Below the pieces are notes generated by a model. It saw only the letters and a list, made by a program, of their open reading frames with translations. It ran no database searches and was not told the DNA's origin. Shown one piece after another: positions 10,960 through 21,725 of a stretch of DNA of 64,000 nt. Both the position numbers and the translations under genes were made by a program. This DNA comes from Gigaspora margarita (taxonomy: Eukaryota; Glomeromycota; Glomeromycetes; Diversisporales; Gigasporaceae): the NCBI GenBank assembly GCA_009809945.1, contig WTPW01001262.1, positions 1 to 64,000 on the forward strand, in the 5' to 3' direction. How positions within the stretch are numbered: position 1 is the first letter of the stretch; each line of letters begins with the position of its first letter.

Positions 10960-12500
10960 TTTGGTAATAATTAATAATCTTTTTCTTCTCAGATAACCTG
11001 TTGACTATTTGAAACAGAGCATCAGCATTATTATATACTCTTTTAGCCCTCTGTAGACAATGGTAAAATTATATAGCTAAAGGTACAAAATCTATTGGGC
11101 CCTTTTTTACTTCAATACAGATTTTTGAAGTCATTTTAGAGCTAAGTAGTCAGTATAAAAGGTTTGTACACTAAATAGTAGTTAAAATATTCTATTGTCC
11201 AAACTACTATATAATATTCTAATTCTATGCCTGCATAATTTCTTTTAGGGCATATAAGACTTTTGCTTGTATATTTATTAACATACTCCTTTGTTGTTTC
11301 ATCTTTTTGGGCCAAAACTGATCCTATTTCTATTCCTAAGACATCAGTATAGAGGTAGAATAATTTTTTGAAATCAGAATACCTAAGTGCCAGTACCATA
11401 TTGCAGTATGTTTTTAGTTTTTGAAATGCATTCTCTTGTATTTCTGTCTATTCAAATTTCACACCTTTTTTAAAAAGTTTATAGAGTAGTTTGGCTATCA
11501 TTGCGAATCAGGTATAAATTGTCAGTAATATAAAGCAAGCCCAATAATTCCTGTAGCTGCAATAAATTAGTTGGGTAGAGAATTCTTGTACTTTGGCTAC
11601 CTTTTCAGGAAGCTAATTACATAATCTAAAAATTGTATTTTATCTTTAAATAGGTTATACTTTTCCAGATTTAATTTTAAACCTGTGGTCTTTATTTCAT
11701 TGAAGACTTTTCGAACATGCTCCAAATACTTTTATATGCTGGTGAGTAAACTATAAGATTGTTCAAATAAATGGCCACAAATTGTTTAAGGTAGTTACTT
11801 ATAATATGATTCATTGTTTGTTGAAAAATGGCTAGAGCATTGCACAGTCTGAAAGGCATTATACTAAAAGTATAAACTCTTTGTTTTGTAACAAAGGCAG
11901 ATTTTTCCTGGATCCTAGATTCTGCTCTGATTTGCTAATATCTATTAGCTAAATCTAGGCTAGAAAACCACTGGGCAAGTCAAAATATTTCAAGTAATTC
12001 TCAATTCAGGGCAAAGGGTAAGCTTTTTTTTTTGTTACCATATTCAACTTTCAGTAGTCAATGCATAAGCATAACTTCTCTTTTTTCTTAATACAATGAC
12101 AACTAGAAAGGTCCATAGGCTTTTCATTTTATATATCAGCCTAGTGTTAAACATTTTGACTGTCCACAGCCTTTTTTGGCTTGTTCACGTCCAAAATTGT
12201 CCAAACATCCAAGATTGTTCAAAGCTTGTCCAGGCTTTAATACTTAATAAATTTATCTAAAAAATATATAACTAGATATTTTTTTAAATACTAAACACAT
12301 TTTAGTTAAAATTAACTTAGGTTATCTTAATAAAATTTTAAGTAATTTTACTTTATTTAATTGTTCATAATTGTCCAAAATTGTTCAAATCATTGTTCAA
12401 AGCTGTCCCATGACAATACTGTATTAGTCCATTTTCTAATAAGGGTTTTATTTCTTCTAGTAGAAATTCTTGAACATCAGGGCTTATTTAGTAAGCAGTT
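10960..12500 (-). pseudogene. Reverse transcriptase - RNase H of the retrotransposon
   Basis: Minus-strand pieces in order are EFLLEEIKPLLENGLIQ, then the MITE at 12142-12421, then KKKEKLCLCIDY*KLN (palm start), YTFSIMPFRLCNALAIFQQ, FVAIYLNNLIVYS, KLLYKLFKKGVKFE, and the RNase H domain at 11142-11399 (FYLYTDVLGIEIGSVLAQK...ELEYYIVVWTIEYF), ending near NNADAL. The catalytic YxDD has become YLNN and the Arg of DYRKLN is now TGA. Both Asp-to-Asn changes are G-to-A, and at least the second and the stop are explained by loss of a CpG. The RNase H stretch is the longest open part. Function would be copying element RNA into DNA; it is clearly inactive here. Confidence 0.85.
12142..12421. mobile_element. 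hAT-type MITE inserted in the reverse transcriptase
   Basis: A decayed relative of the element at 972-1211, with TAGTGTTAAAC at one end, GACAATACTG at the other and repeated TTGTCCAAA motifs inside. The flanks tatcagcc (12134-12141) and tattagtc (12422-12429) differ by two C/T transitions, consistent with an aged 8-bp duplication. It splits the RT frame between ENGLIQ and the SPW-equivalent, which gives independent support for its borders. Confidence 0.72.
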
Positions 12501-12939
12501 AGTTTGATTGGTTTAGCATCTCTGGTATCGATTGTGTAGTAGACTATAGTAGTATATCCTTGTTTCACACAGCCTATTAGAAAAGAGTTCTTTATAAGGG
12601 CTTATGGCAAGTATTGTATCAGTTTGCTGTTTTGATCTAAAACACTTTCTAGGACAAGTTTTGAATAATATTTTTAGAGTTAATTCCAAGCCTACTTCTT
12701 TTTCTTTGCAAATTAGAAGTTCTTCTATATTTATAAGATATATAGCTAGACTAGATTCTTTCTCCAATTTCACACTAGGCACTTCTGTATTATTGGTAGA
12801 TAACTTTCCACTTTCTCTGTAATTTTTTTTATATGTATTAAAAAAGTCATCTTCCTCTTCACTAAATGCTTCTAGCAGGTTCTATACTTTCTTTTCTCAG
12901 GTTTGGATAATAGGTATTTTAGTACTCTTCCCTAGTATT

Positions 12940-13250
12940 GAAAGATTAGTTTATTTTTATCAAAATGTAAGCAAGCACAAATTTTTTAGAACCAATCTAT
13001 GTCCAACAATATAGTTTTATTAGAGGACTCAATTATTTGAAAGTTGGTCAGGATTAACACACTACTAATAGACAATTTTATGTCTATAACCTTTTCTAGA
13101 GCTCACTTTTAGCTTCTATTCATAGTTACAACAACTGCTATAGATGATTCTTGTATAGTAATACCTAATTTATCCAATAAGTTTTTTGATATAATGCTTA
13201 TAGCAACACCAGAATCCAAAATTGCTAGTATAGAATTAATCTTTGCCCTT
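12940..13250 (-). pseudogene. Retropepsin-type protease remnant
   Basis: The minus strand at about 13175-13235 reads AILDSGVAISIIS, the active-site motif of retrotransposon aspartic proteases (D-S/T-G-A). It lies between the gag zinc knuckle and the RT, as expected. Downstream frames are broken. It would cleave the Gag-Pol precursor. Confidence 0.65.
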
Positions 13251-13299
13251 ATATAGCATTTGGCAGTTGTGGTTCAGTGACTTAGTATTGGTTTAGCTA

Positions 13300-14660
13300 T
13301 GTTAGCTTTTTTGAGAACAGACATTATCAGACAGTGAAGCACTTGTGCTAAATTTGTTTCTGTTTTGGGATTTGGAATAATTGTCTATAGGTAGCATTAG
13401 CTTTCTGAGCCAGAAGGTCTTTAGCTATATTATAGAGTGGATTCAAGTCTACTACTAATGGTCCTCTTCTATATTTTCCTATATTATAGTCAAGGGTTAA
13501 TTTCAGATTGGAGTGGTCTGGTAGTGATTTCTTCTATAGAAGTGGGCTTATCTGGTTGTGATGGAGCATTGGGTTCTTGAGCTACTCTCTTCTGGAGTTT
13601 CTTATCCCAATTAACATCAGTTTCAGGCCTTTCTTACTGTTTTGCAGTATATAGATCTTCCTTTTGACTTGGTTAATAAATATTATACAGGTTAATAGTT
13701 CATGAGTCATTACAGTTTTGATTTATATAAGAGGGGAATCCTCTGGAGGTTGGACATAGTTCCAAAGAACAATTTCTGGCAATGTGCCCTGTGCTTTGCA
13801 ATTAAAACAGATAATGCCTCTATGAGTTGCTAAACAGGATTGTTAGAGTCTTGGCACAGGCTAAGCTGGGCTAATATCAGCTCTAGCTACAAGAGTGAAA
13901 GTCAATCAGTCATAGTTTGCGGCTATTTGTTGTAATTTTTGTGCTATGTTCTCTACTTGTGTATTGGAAGGGTTTGCTAAGCTGTTTTGAACTCTTTTAT
14001 AATAATTTCTAGTTTTTACTTTTCTGGCTACAGCAAAGACTTCATCAAGATTTTCTGGATTAGCAACTGATATAAGAGCTGCAGTTTTTTTTGTAAACCT
14101 CCAAGAAACATTTAGATGACATAGATATCAGGCAGTTAATTTTCTGGGTAGAGCTTTTTTAACAATTTTTTAAATTTGTAGATGTATTTGTCAATCTTTT
14201 TCTTATTTGATCAGGTTAGAGTATTTAATTCAACTTGCTATTAATATTTTTGCTTTGGAGTTATAAAGTACTTGGTAAAAAATTGAACAAAACTGTTGTT
14301 GTAATTTTCTTCATCATTTCAAAAGAGGAGACCATTCTTATGTTATTGTAACAAGTGGTTGCAATGCTGGATAGATGTTCTAATATGATTCTTATTTTTC
14401 TTGCTACTCTCCAATTATTTGCATTAGCTGCTTGCTCAAAGCCTCAATCTATTCTATAGGGTCTTCTTCATTTTCTTCTTTAAATATTTTAACATGGGCC
14501 CAATTATTTTTATAAGCTAGAGTCGAGCATTATTTATAGCTACTTTTCTAAAAACCAAGCAATTTCTCATTAAAGGTTTTGGGTTAACTACTGTTTTTCT
14601 GTGGTTCTGTATTAATCTGGGGTCATACAGTAAAAGAAGCCTATTGCAATTGAAATCATC
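13300..14660 (-). pseudogene. Gag remnant with CCHC zinc knuckle
   Basis: On the minus strand near 13745-13810 the frame reads CFNCKAQG and then shifts by one missing base. In the other frame the expected H...C of a CX2CX4HX4C knuckle follows. Such knuckles bind element RNA during particle assembly. The rest, up to the primer-binding site, shows broken frames without other recognisable motifs, as is normal for fast-evolving Gag. Confidence 0.6.
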
Positions 14661-14796
14661 TATGTTGAATATCTTTAAAGTATAAAAACTTTGTTATATA
14701 TATATGTATATTGTTACTAATTTTTTTTTGTTTTGTTTTTGGCACATGATAGAAGTAATGCATTTCTTAGTCTAGATTCAAGTAGGTTAAAGTTAG

Positions 14797-14814
14797 ATCT
14801 CATAGTTACCACCA
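14797..14814 (-). other. Putative primer-binding site
   Basis: Two bases inside the 5' LTR the minus strand reads TGGTGGTAACTATGAGAT. The TGG start matches the CCA end of a tRNA, and the position is right for the start of minus-strand cDNA synthesis. I cannot name the tRNA from sequence alone. Confidence 0.6.
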
Positions 14815-14816
14815 AT

Positions 14817-16103
14817 TGTTGTGGTATAAATTGGTCATAGTTGGTCAAACTATACACCTAACTAATCTAATCAACTAAAATACTATCTACTAAATACTCA
14901 AAACATCTAAACTTGAACTAGTAGGCAGAAAGAGGCATAGTTGATTTGGTTCAGGTCTCAAGGTTCATTGGGTCTTGAAGACTTTTCTTTTCTTCTTATT
15001 ACAGCAGGGTTTTTAATATTTGATTTGGATTATGAGATTCAGTTACAATATTACAAGGTTTAGCTTGCAGTTGGAAATGGAAAATCAATTTAACACTAAG
15101 AGTCACAGAATCAGTTATTAATTGTTAAGAGGTAGTCAAAGTATTATAATAGCCAAGAAGTGGTCATGAGATCAATTTGAAATAATGAAGAGTTGATCAT
15201 TGAATCGTAATTGTCAAGGAGTAGTTACAGAATCATAATGGCCCAGAAGTAGTCACAAGATCAATTAGAAATAATAAAGTGTCAGTCACTAAATCATATT
15301 TGTTAAAGGGGTGGTCATGAAATCATAATGGCCAAGAGGTAGTCATGATATTAATTAGAAATAGTGAAAGAGTGATTACAAAATTGTAATTGTCAAGGGA
15401 TAGTCATAGGATCAATTGTTAATAGCTTTGATTTCAGAGCAGTTATTATTCAATATAAAAAGTAATCAATGCTTCATTATGGTATAGTTTCTTATAAATA
15501 TGTTCAAGAAAGTGAATACTAATTTTCTCTCACCTTGTTTTTATCTTATTAACAATTTTAATTTAACAAAAATCACATGGACATGAATACTACTATTACA
15601 AACAAGTTTATGAAAATAATACTATTTGTTTGTGAAATAAAATAAGTATACATTTTATTATATAACAAGAAAATGGTATAATATGGAGGAAGATAGGTTC
15701 TAGAGTTAATACTTCTACTCTACTTCTGAAGATTAAAACTCTTTAAGTCTAATTCATATACAATTGTACTAAACTACTTTTACTATATAAAACTCATACT
15801 GTTTAAAACTTTGGTAAGCTTAAGGCCCTTTTTATACTTTTTAATTCTATACTTAAAAATAATACAAAAAGAATCTTTTACATCTTTTGAATTTTTTATA
15901 TCTTTTGAATTTTTTGGTTCTTTTGAACTTTTTGGATCTTTTAGATCTTTTAAGTCAAAAGATTCAAAAAATTCATAAGCATCAATCCCACTTAATAAAA
16001 ATAGAAAATGTCTATATATAATATAATAATAAAATAAAAAAGCTAAATAGATTTTGAGCACAGCCATTCTCTAGATTGTACTAAATCGATTTTGCCTATT
16101 ATA
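14817..16103 (-). repeat. 5' LTR of the retrotransposon
   Basis: Homologous to 1825-3096 over its whole length, with the same tandem units and the same TTTTGAATC array. Most CpG sites of the other LTR are TpG or CpA here (for example gatcgatta becomes gatcaatta, and ggcgtgg becomes ggcatag). Ends correspond to TG...CA after decay (the CA end is TA). Confidence 0.85.
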
Positions 16104-17411
16104 ATATATATATGTATGTTGTAATGAGTTATGTCCAAGTTTTTTTTTATTATTTGTATACTTAGAATATTTTCTACTGGTTATATCTTATGATTGTATG
16201 ATTTCTTCTAAAATTATGAAAGATTAGTATAGCCCAAATAGTTTGATAGTATTTCCAGATAGCAACTGTGCATGCCAGGGCCACAATCTAGTTACTGCCC
16301 TTGGCATTTTGCTTCTCATATTTGCTTATTCCTCTTTTCGTAAACAAGATTCTTCACATATAACTTTGCTTCTATTGTTGAAACTTTTTTGTCCTTGGCA
16401 TTTAGCCATCAATGTTTGTTCACCAAACAATATACTTAGCCTAGCTTTAATATCGATAGTATTATAGTCTGGTATAGGGTAGAATATAGTACTGATACCA
16501 ATAATGCAACCAAAACTCATGATATTTACACTCGAAGCTTGGAAAGCTGCCTCTGTTTCTGCTCCAAAGGAATAAAATTATAGTGAGAGCATTATAAATT
16601 GAAATCAAATTTAATAGAAATAGCATGTTAGTCTAAAAATCATGTATTTATTAAGAGAAGAAAAAGTATATAATACCCCTTTTTGTCTCAATAAAAAATA
16701 ACTTAGGGAGTTTGAATCTAGTAGAGTTTTACCTTCGAAATATAAGTAAAAGTGTATCTCTATATAGTTAATCCTTAAATCAAACCCTGTACTTATCTTA
16801 TTCTATATAATAAAAGTTATTATTGTACACAATACATAGTTGTATTGTGCTTAAACTCTTGATTTTACTTGTATTTTGATTATGTGATATTATTAAGTTA
16901 CTTAATAATTGAATCCAACTTCATTATAGCAAAACCCAAAGAACCTCAAAATCTGAACCAAATATTTCATGCCTCTTTCTGTCTGCCAATTCAAGGATCT
17001 GGAGTTTTGTATACTTATAGGACATTGTTTTAAATAGATAGTGTTGTTGGTTGTATTTAGTTGTAAACCTGATCCCTCCTACTTTCACATGTATATATGT
17101 ACTTTAAACTTTAGCTATTGTATATATATATATTTGGTGAATAAGAGTTTACTTTTACAATGTAAACAAATACTAAGTGCATAATATTAAAAAATTTTCT
17201 ATATGCTGAAAGCACAAATCAAATGCTAGTTAATTTATAATCTGTTAAGCTCATTAACAAAGTAATGAAGTGGTTATTATTGTAAAATTAACTAATTTTA
17301 TTGTGAATTATATAGATTTTTGTTATTTATAATTAGTTTAGTACTTGGTTTAGGCTTATTATAAATATAAAAATTTATTAATACAAATATTTATAATATT
17401 AATTACTTATA
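16104..17411. other. Non-coding stretch with a possible old LTR fragment
   Basis: About 16900-17080 resembles the complement of the LTR start (GCCTCTTTCTGTCTGCCAATTCAAGG is the best anchor). It suggests an older solo-LTR remnant in the opposite orientation. The frame at 16326-16520 on the minus strand (MSFGCIIGIS...) is unrecognised and short; I do not call it a gene. Confidence 0.4.
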
Positions 17412-17548
17412 GTTATAGCCAGTATTGGCATTGGACATATGTTCATCTAAATTTAACATGATTGGACTGAACTGGACATTGGACATATACTTAGATATAG
17501 TCCATGTCCAATATGTTCAACAATTTACTAAAATTTTTAAATTATTTA

Positions 17549-17709
17549 GAGCGCTGACATTTATTACCTAATATCCATTTACTATAGAGGCTTACCCCTC
17601 ACCCCTAGGTAATATTTTATTTTAGCCAATCAAATTTAACTAACTAACTAAGGTAAGATTTTTATTGACCCCCACCCCCTAAAATATTATCTAATAAATG
17701 TTAGCTCTC
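17549..17709. mobile_element. Nested MITE with ~25-bp inverted repeats
   Basis: The left end is GAGCGCTGACATTTATTACC and the right end the complement of GAGAGCTAACATTTATTAGA. The interior has C-rich blocks (CCCCTCACCCC, CCCCCACCCCC). It lies wholly inside the hAT-type element, so it is younger than it. A related C-rich segment is at 27964-28055. Confidence 0.65.
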
Positions 17710-17884
17710 TTATTATATAAGCTATAACAAAATTTTATTTAAATCTACATAATAAAAGAATTTAAAATTACTTTTAAATTAGCATAAAGTGCAATAGAAT
17801 TCTTCATAAACCTGAGCAATAAAAGAATTCTATTTAATTTGTAACTTTAGAATTAATTTTTGGGTAAAATCAATTTGGGTCAAT

Positions 17885-18236
17885 TGCAGAAAGTTGCTAC
17901 ATAGTAAAGTCTAGATTTTACTATATAAATCGATAATTATCACTTAAGTAAACTTGTTTGGAAGATCAAAATAAATAAATTTTGAGATTTTCATTAAAAT
18001 TAAAGAATTCTTCGTTATTTACCTTTTGATTTTTACATTCATCGAATATATTTTTTTAAAAAAAATCAATTTTTTTACCGAATATAAAATTAAAAGTCAA
18101 CTAATAAAAAATTTTTAATCTTTCTAAAAATTTCAATATATGTATAATTTGATCTCTTAAATATGTTTACTTAAGCAAAAATAACTGATTTACATAGTAA
18201 ACTTTGGACTTTACTATGTAGTAACTATTGTTGATC
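17885..18236. repeat. Hairpin-core repeat, copy B
   Basis: The left arm has AGTTGCTACATAGTAAAGTC and CACTTAAGTAAACTTGTTTG; the right arm has the complements TATGTTTACTTAAG and ACTTTACTATGTAGTAACTA. It is followed by GATCGTGGGGTAGCTTATTT, as is copy C (GATTGTGGCGTATCTTATTT). This shows the repeat unit extends beyond the palindrome. Confidence 0.82.
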
Positions 18237-18622
18237 GTGGGGTAGCTTATTTTTGGGTCAAAGACATTTTTGAATTTTTGGACCTAAAGAAGAAGGTAGC
18301 TTATTTTAGGCTATTTTTTGGACACATATAGTATTACAACTACAGTTTCTTATAATGATTATAGTTAATTTTTAAATTGTTATTATTTGAATTTTATCTA
18401 TATAACAAAAGTATAGTATAATAATTCGAGCATAATAGTACAAAATTTTATAATTTGATTGGCCAATTGTCACATGATTATGTACTGATTTAATGTTATA
18501 CAATGTCCAATGTCCAACCCCTTCTGGTCCAATGGATTGGACTGGACATAGGTAGTCCAATGTCCATGTCCAATGTCCAGCCCAACACTAGTTATAGCAT
18601 ATTATAGTAATCATGTAATCAG

Positions 18623-19573
18623 GGTGTGGTAACTTAGGGAAGTTGGTAAGTTGTTACCCCAAGCAGCAGGTCTAGGGTTCAAATCCCACTGGCAATACTT
18701 TGAAAATAGACCTGTGTTTTAGTAACTGTTTTTTATCAATCAGTTGGGTACACCACCTGTAGCCATTGGTACACCATCTTGAATAGAAGCCTTCGGGTGC
18801 ACAAAATTCACAGAACTAGAAAAATAGAAACCTATTTGGCAAGTTCTGAGTAAGAAGGTAGTAAAGACCTTTGACAGTATTACCAAAGCTAGAATATTAG
18901 AAACTGGAGCCAGACAACAAGATTCTCAAGGAGGAGGTCCACCAACCTGGTTGCTGGAGTCACACCAGAGAAAAGGGCTACATTCTAGCAGTAGGTACCA
19001 AGAGAAGAAAGCCATATTGACCCTTCTGAGCTAACTGGTTTGGAAGTTTGTAAATTCAGTTTAAGAACCAGTAGGGTAGTAAGCTAGGTGCTAGGATCAG
19101 AACAAATCTTGTAAAGGCAGAAGTAGGTAATAGTAGTGGTTTAGGCTAATCCCTGGACTGCAAGTGGTTCACCTTGGTAGATGCATAAGTTACCGAAGTG
19201 TAGGTAATATCTGTGAGGAACAGAAACTGCTCTACAAAGTGTTCTGTGAGAATAAACTAGTCCTAAGGGGATTTTATAAACATCTGAGACTAACCTTAAC
19301 TGACTAATGTAATGAAGGATTGCATCAGTAATACAAGTAAAATTGACAGGTGAAGCAGGGACCAGAGGGTTTAAATAGGTAACCTCCTAGTTGGTTGCAG
19401 ATATGACAACTAATATAAAACCTTCAGGCAAACTACTTAAATTTGATAACCAAAAATTGTACATGTGGCTAGTTGTATCCTTATTAATATAACTAATGTC
19501 AAGTACTCCTTGATCTACTTGCTTAAATAAAAACCTTTTTCCAAAGCAGAAACTTTGAAATAAAAAAAAAAAA
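18623..19573 (+). mobile_element. tRNA-headed SINE-like retroposon, full-length copy
   Basis: The 5' part looks like a tRNA: GTAACTTAGGGAAGTTGG in the box A position, an anticodon-like hairpin around GTTGTTACCCCAAGCAGC, and GGTTCAAATCC at 18676-18686, an exact RNA polymerase III box B. The body of about 850 bp has no long frame and ends in an A-run (19562-19574). A 17-bp target duplication (agtaatcatgtaatcag at 18606-18622; agtaatcatgtaattag at 19574-19590) differs at one C/T position. This proves retroposition. It is long for a SINE. It would need another element's reverse transcriptase. Confidence 0.87.
18676..18686 (+). promoter_or_regulatory. RNA polymerase III box B of the SINE head
   Basis: GGTTCAAATCC matches the consensus GGTTCRANTCC. 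A box A-like segment lies about 40 bp upstream. Only part of the T-stem pairs, so this is a tRNA-derived promoter rather than a functional tRNA. Confidence 0.75.
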
Positions 19574-19590
19574 AGTAATCATGTAATTAG

Positions 19591-20061
19591 CTTGTAGCTC
19601 TAAACTGACTCTATCAAACATGTATTGCCCTTTGTAAATTTTTGAAAGATTATAATATTAAAAGTTTTTTAAAAATTTATATAAGTTTATATTTTATAAA
19701 TATTATACAAGTTTATACAATATTTTATATAAGATTATATATTTTTTATATAATATAAAAAATTTGGAAATTTATGTGCATATAATTTTGCTAATATATT
19801 ATGATATAGCCACTCAATCTTAACTGCATATTACAATAACTAAGATAACAAAATGCTTTATAGCAATAATTAAAGAACCAAAATTAAAACAAAATAAATA
19901 TTAACTTTGATAATGTATATATATATTAGCAAATAAATATTGAATCAAAATAAAAATAGAATTTATTCTTAAAATATAAACAAATGCCAAATGTACAATA
20001 TTAAAATATCTTTTCATGTGCTAAAGGTATATATCAAATGCTAGAATATATATATATATAT
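19591..20061. other. AT-rich non-coding spacer
   Basis: Nothing recognisable was seen beyond TATA-rich runs and a (TA)n stretch at 20043-20060 that borders the tail of the second SINE copy. Confidence 0.5.
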
Positions 20062-20253
20062 TTTTTTTTTATATATCAAAGTTACTGCTATGGAAAAAGG
20101 CTTTTATTCAAGTAAGTCAGATCACAGGCGCCTCCAGGAGCACTCTGATATTTGTTATATAGATTAGAGTACAACTAGCTACACGTACAACCTTTGGTTG
20201 TCTAATTTAAGTAGTCTGCCTGAAGGTTCTACAGTAGTTGGCATACCTGCAAC

Positions 20254-20414
20254 CAGTGTTATAAATTCAAAAAATTTTTATTGGCGCAAATGCAAAAAAA
20301 AACGTACAAAAAAAAATTTTATACGCGCGTTATATATACAGAGAGCCCCAATATACATGCAAATTTAAATCTATGTGCGCTGCGCCTACTGTACAGATCC
20401 AATTTATATCACTG
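20254..20414. mobile_element. hAT-type MITE (161 bp)
   Basis: An exact 8-bp duplication, cctgcaac, lies at 20246-20253 and 20415-20422. The ends are CAGTGTTATAAATT and the complement of CAGTGATATAAATT. The middle is unusually CpG-rich for this window (ACGCGCGTTATA, GTGCGCTGCGCC), which suggests a recent insertion or escape from CpG decay. Confidence 0.9.
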
Positions 20415-20613
20415 CCTGCAACCTAACTAGGGGTTACCTATTTAAACTCTCTGGTCCATACTCCTCCTGCCAAATTCTTCTTGTATTACTAGTACAGTCC
20501 TCTGTTATATAAGTCAGTCAAGACCAGTCCTGGATACTTGTGGAATTCTCTTAGAACTAGTTTATCCTTGCAGCACACTCAATAGAGCAGTCACTATCCC
20601 ACACAGGTATTAC

Positions 20614-20791
20614 CAGGACCCTGAATAATCTATGAGAGGTTATATTTGAGGATCATAGTAAAAATTTTTTCTGTTAGTAGTTCTACTTTGGTATATATTA
20701 GCTACATTTCAAATATCAGGTACCAACTTTGGTATCGGTTACCAATTTTCGAAATGTAAGCTTTCAAAAAAAAAATTTCAAACCAATGCTC

Positions 20792-20826
<35 letters not shown>

Positions 20827-21243
20827 ATAACTGACGCTCTCTAAAAAAAATGTAACCAATGCTTTCTAAAAAACAGAACTGACGCTCTCTAAAAAAAAAA
20901 AACCCTGGACCCAATGCTCTNAAAAAATAAAATAAAAAACAAAAAAAAACCAAAAAAAAAACAAAAAAAAACAAAAAAAAACAAAAAAAAACAAAAAAAA
21001 ACAAAAAAAAACAAAAAAAAAATCTGGAACTGATGCTCACTATTTCTATTACCACTTTTTAAATATAACATTTGAAAAAATTACCCTGTTACTATTCTTT
21101 CAAATATACTTATTTTGCCTATTACCCTTTTCAAATATAACCTTTTTATCCAATACTTACTTTTCAAATATAACCTTTTAAAAAAATGGCCCTTCATTAG
21201 TGATTTTTCAAATATGGCATTACATAGATTGTTCAGGGTTCTG
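20614..21243. mobile_element. CAGGACCCTGAATAATC-type element (630 bp)
   Basis: The ends are CAGGACCCTGAATAATCTAT and the complement of CAGAACCCTGAACAATCTAT. It is flanked by tattac and tattat, a short duplication of the uninterrupted SINE's tattacct. It contains a minisatellite (20786-20925) and an (AAAAAAAAC)n array (20937-21021). Relatives are at 25373-25640 and 28128-28352. The reading frames through the poly-A tracts are artefacts of low complexity. Confidence 0.75.
20786..21021. repeat. Minisatellite of GACGCTCTCTAAAAAA units plus (A8-9C)n
   Basis: About five units of roughly 25-35 bp read (A)AC(T/C)GACGCTCTCT or ACCAATGCTCTCT followed by an A-run. Then come about ten AAAAAAAAC repeats. 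One N (20921) marks an assembly uncertainty, so the copy number here may be wrong. Confidence 0.75.
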
Positions 21244-21546
21244 TATTATCTATGCTTCAGTAACTTACGCTACCTACTTCTGCCCTTGTGAGGTTTACTC
21301 CAATCCTAATACCAACCACAATCTTCCTATCGGTCCTTCTTCAGTATCACCAAACTTCCAAACCAGTTAGCCCAGAAGGGTTAGTCAGCCCAGCTTTAAG
21401 TGCCAAATGGACTCCCTCCCCTTGGTACATGTTGCTGAAACACATATCCTTTTCCTCTAGTGTGACTCCAATGGCCAGGTTGGCGGACCCCCTCCTTGAG
21501 AGTCTTGATATTTAGTTCTCCATCTCCAGTTTCTGATATTCCAATT

Positions 21547-21725
21547 GGACCCCGAAATATACATAGATAGGTCAGGTTAATTATAGGGTTACTAAAAAAA
21601 GAAAAGATCAGCAGAAAGTACTTTAAAAATAAGCAAAAAATTACTATAAATAGAAAAGATCTGCATAAAAAACCTCAAAAATAAGCAAACTCATACCTGA
21701 CCTATCTATGTATATTTCGGGGTCC
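21547..21725. mobile_element. MULE-like MITE (179 bp), young copy
   Basis: The terminal repeats agree over about 30 bp: GGACCCCGAAATATACATAG at the left, continuing ATAGGTCAGG, with the exact complement at the right. A perfect 10-bp duplication, tattccaatt, lies at 21537-21546 and 21726-21735. A 9-11-bp duplication points to the Mutator superfamily. The interior is AT-rich with no coding. An older copy is at 8405-8581. Confidence 0.85.

Larger units (their letters stand above)
1825..16103 (-). mobile_element. Ty3/gypsy-type LTR retrotransposon, decayed and interrupted
   Basis: Two LTRs of about 1.28 kb bracket 11.7 kb of internal sequence. On the minus strand the order is primer-binding site, gag with zinc knuckle, DSG protease, reverse transcriptase, RNase H, integrase, polypurine tract, LTR. 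RT before integrase is the Ty3/gypsy order. All coding parts carry stops and frameshifts, and many substitutions are C-to-T or G-to-A at former CpG sites. The internal length is about twice that expected. The excess comes from inserted elements at 5102-5381, 8405-8581, 9941-10619 and 12142-12421, an AT-rich tract at 5.4-7.2 kb, and two related blocks at 3.1-5.1 and 8.6-9.9 kb. No clean target duplication was found at the outer ends. Confidence 0.85.
17420..18590. mobile_element. hAT-type non-autonomous element (1171 bp)
   Basis: An exact 8-bp duplication, gttatagc, lies at 17412-17419 and 18591-18598. The ends are CAGTATTGGCATTGGACAT and the complement of TAGTGTTGGGCTGGACATTG. Many TGGACAT motifs repeat in both orientations near the ends. 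Nested inside are an inverted-repeat element (17549-17709) and a hairpin-core repeat (17885-18236). No transposase is present. Confidence 0.88.

Noticed and set aside
15783..16067. Lys/Asp/Ser-rich frame (KDLKDPKSS...)
   Set aside because: Produced by the TTTTGAATC microsatellite within the LTR.
1825..16103. A 5-bp target duplication for the retrotransposon
   Set aside because: The left flank tatgt is not adjacent to the right LTR end (atata follows); a similar string 7 bp away is probably chance in an AT repeat.
16326..16520. 64-residue minus-strand frame MSFGCIIGIS...
   Set aside because: No recognisable domain, no supporting exons; reported only as part of a non-coding stretch.
18623..18700. 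A functional tRNA gene
   Set aside because: Box B is perfect but acceptor and T-stems do not pair properly and the unit continues into a SINE body with an A tail and target duplication.
20702..21071. Phe-rich frames such as FFFCFFLFFFV on the minus strand
   Set aside because: They arise from poly-A and (A8C)n arrays inside a transposon; no protein character.
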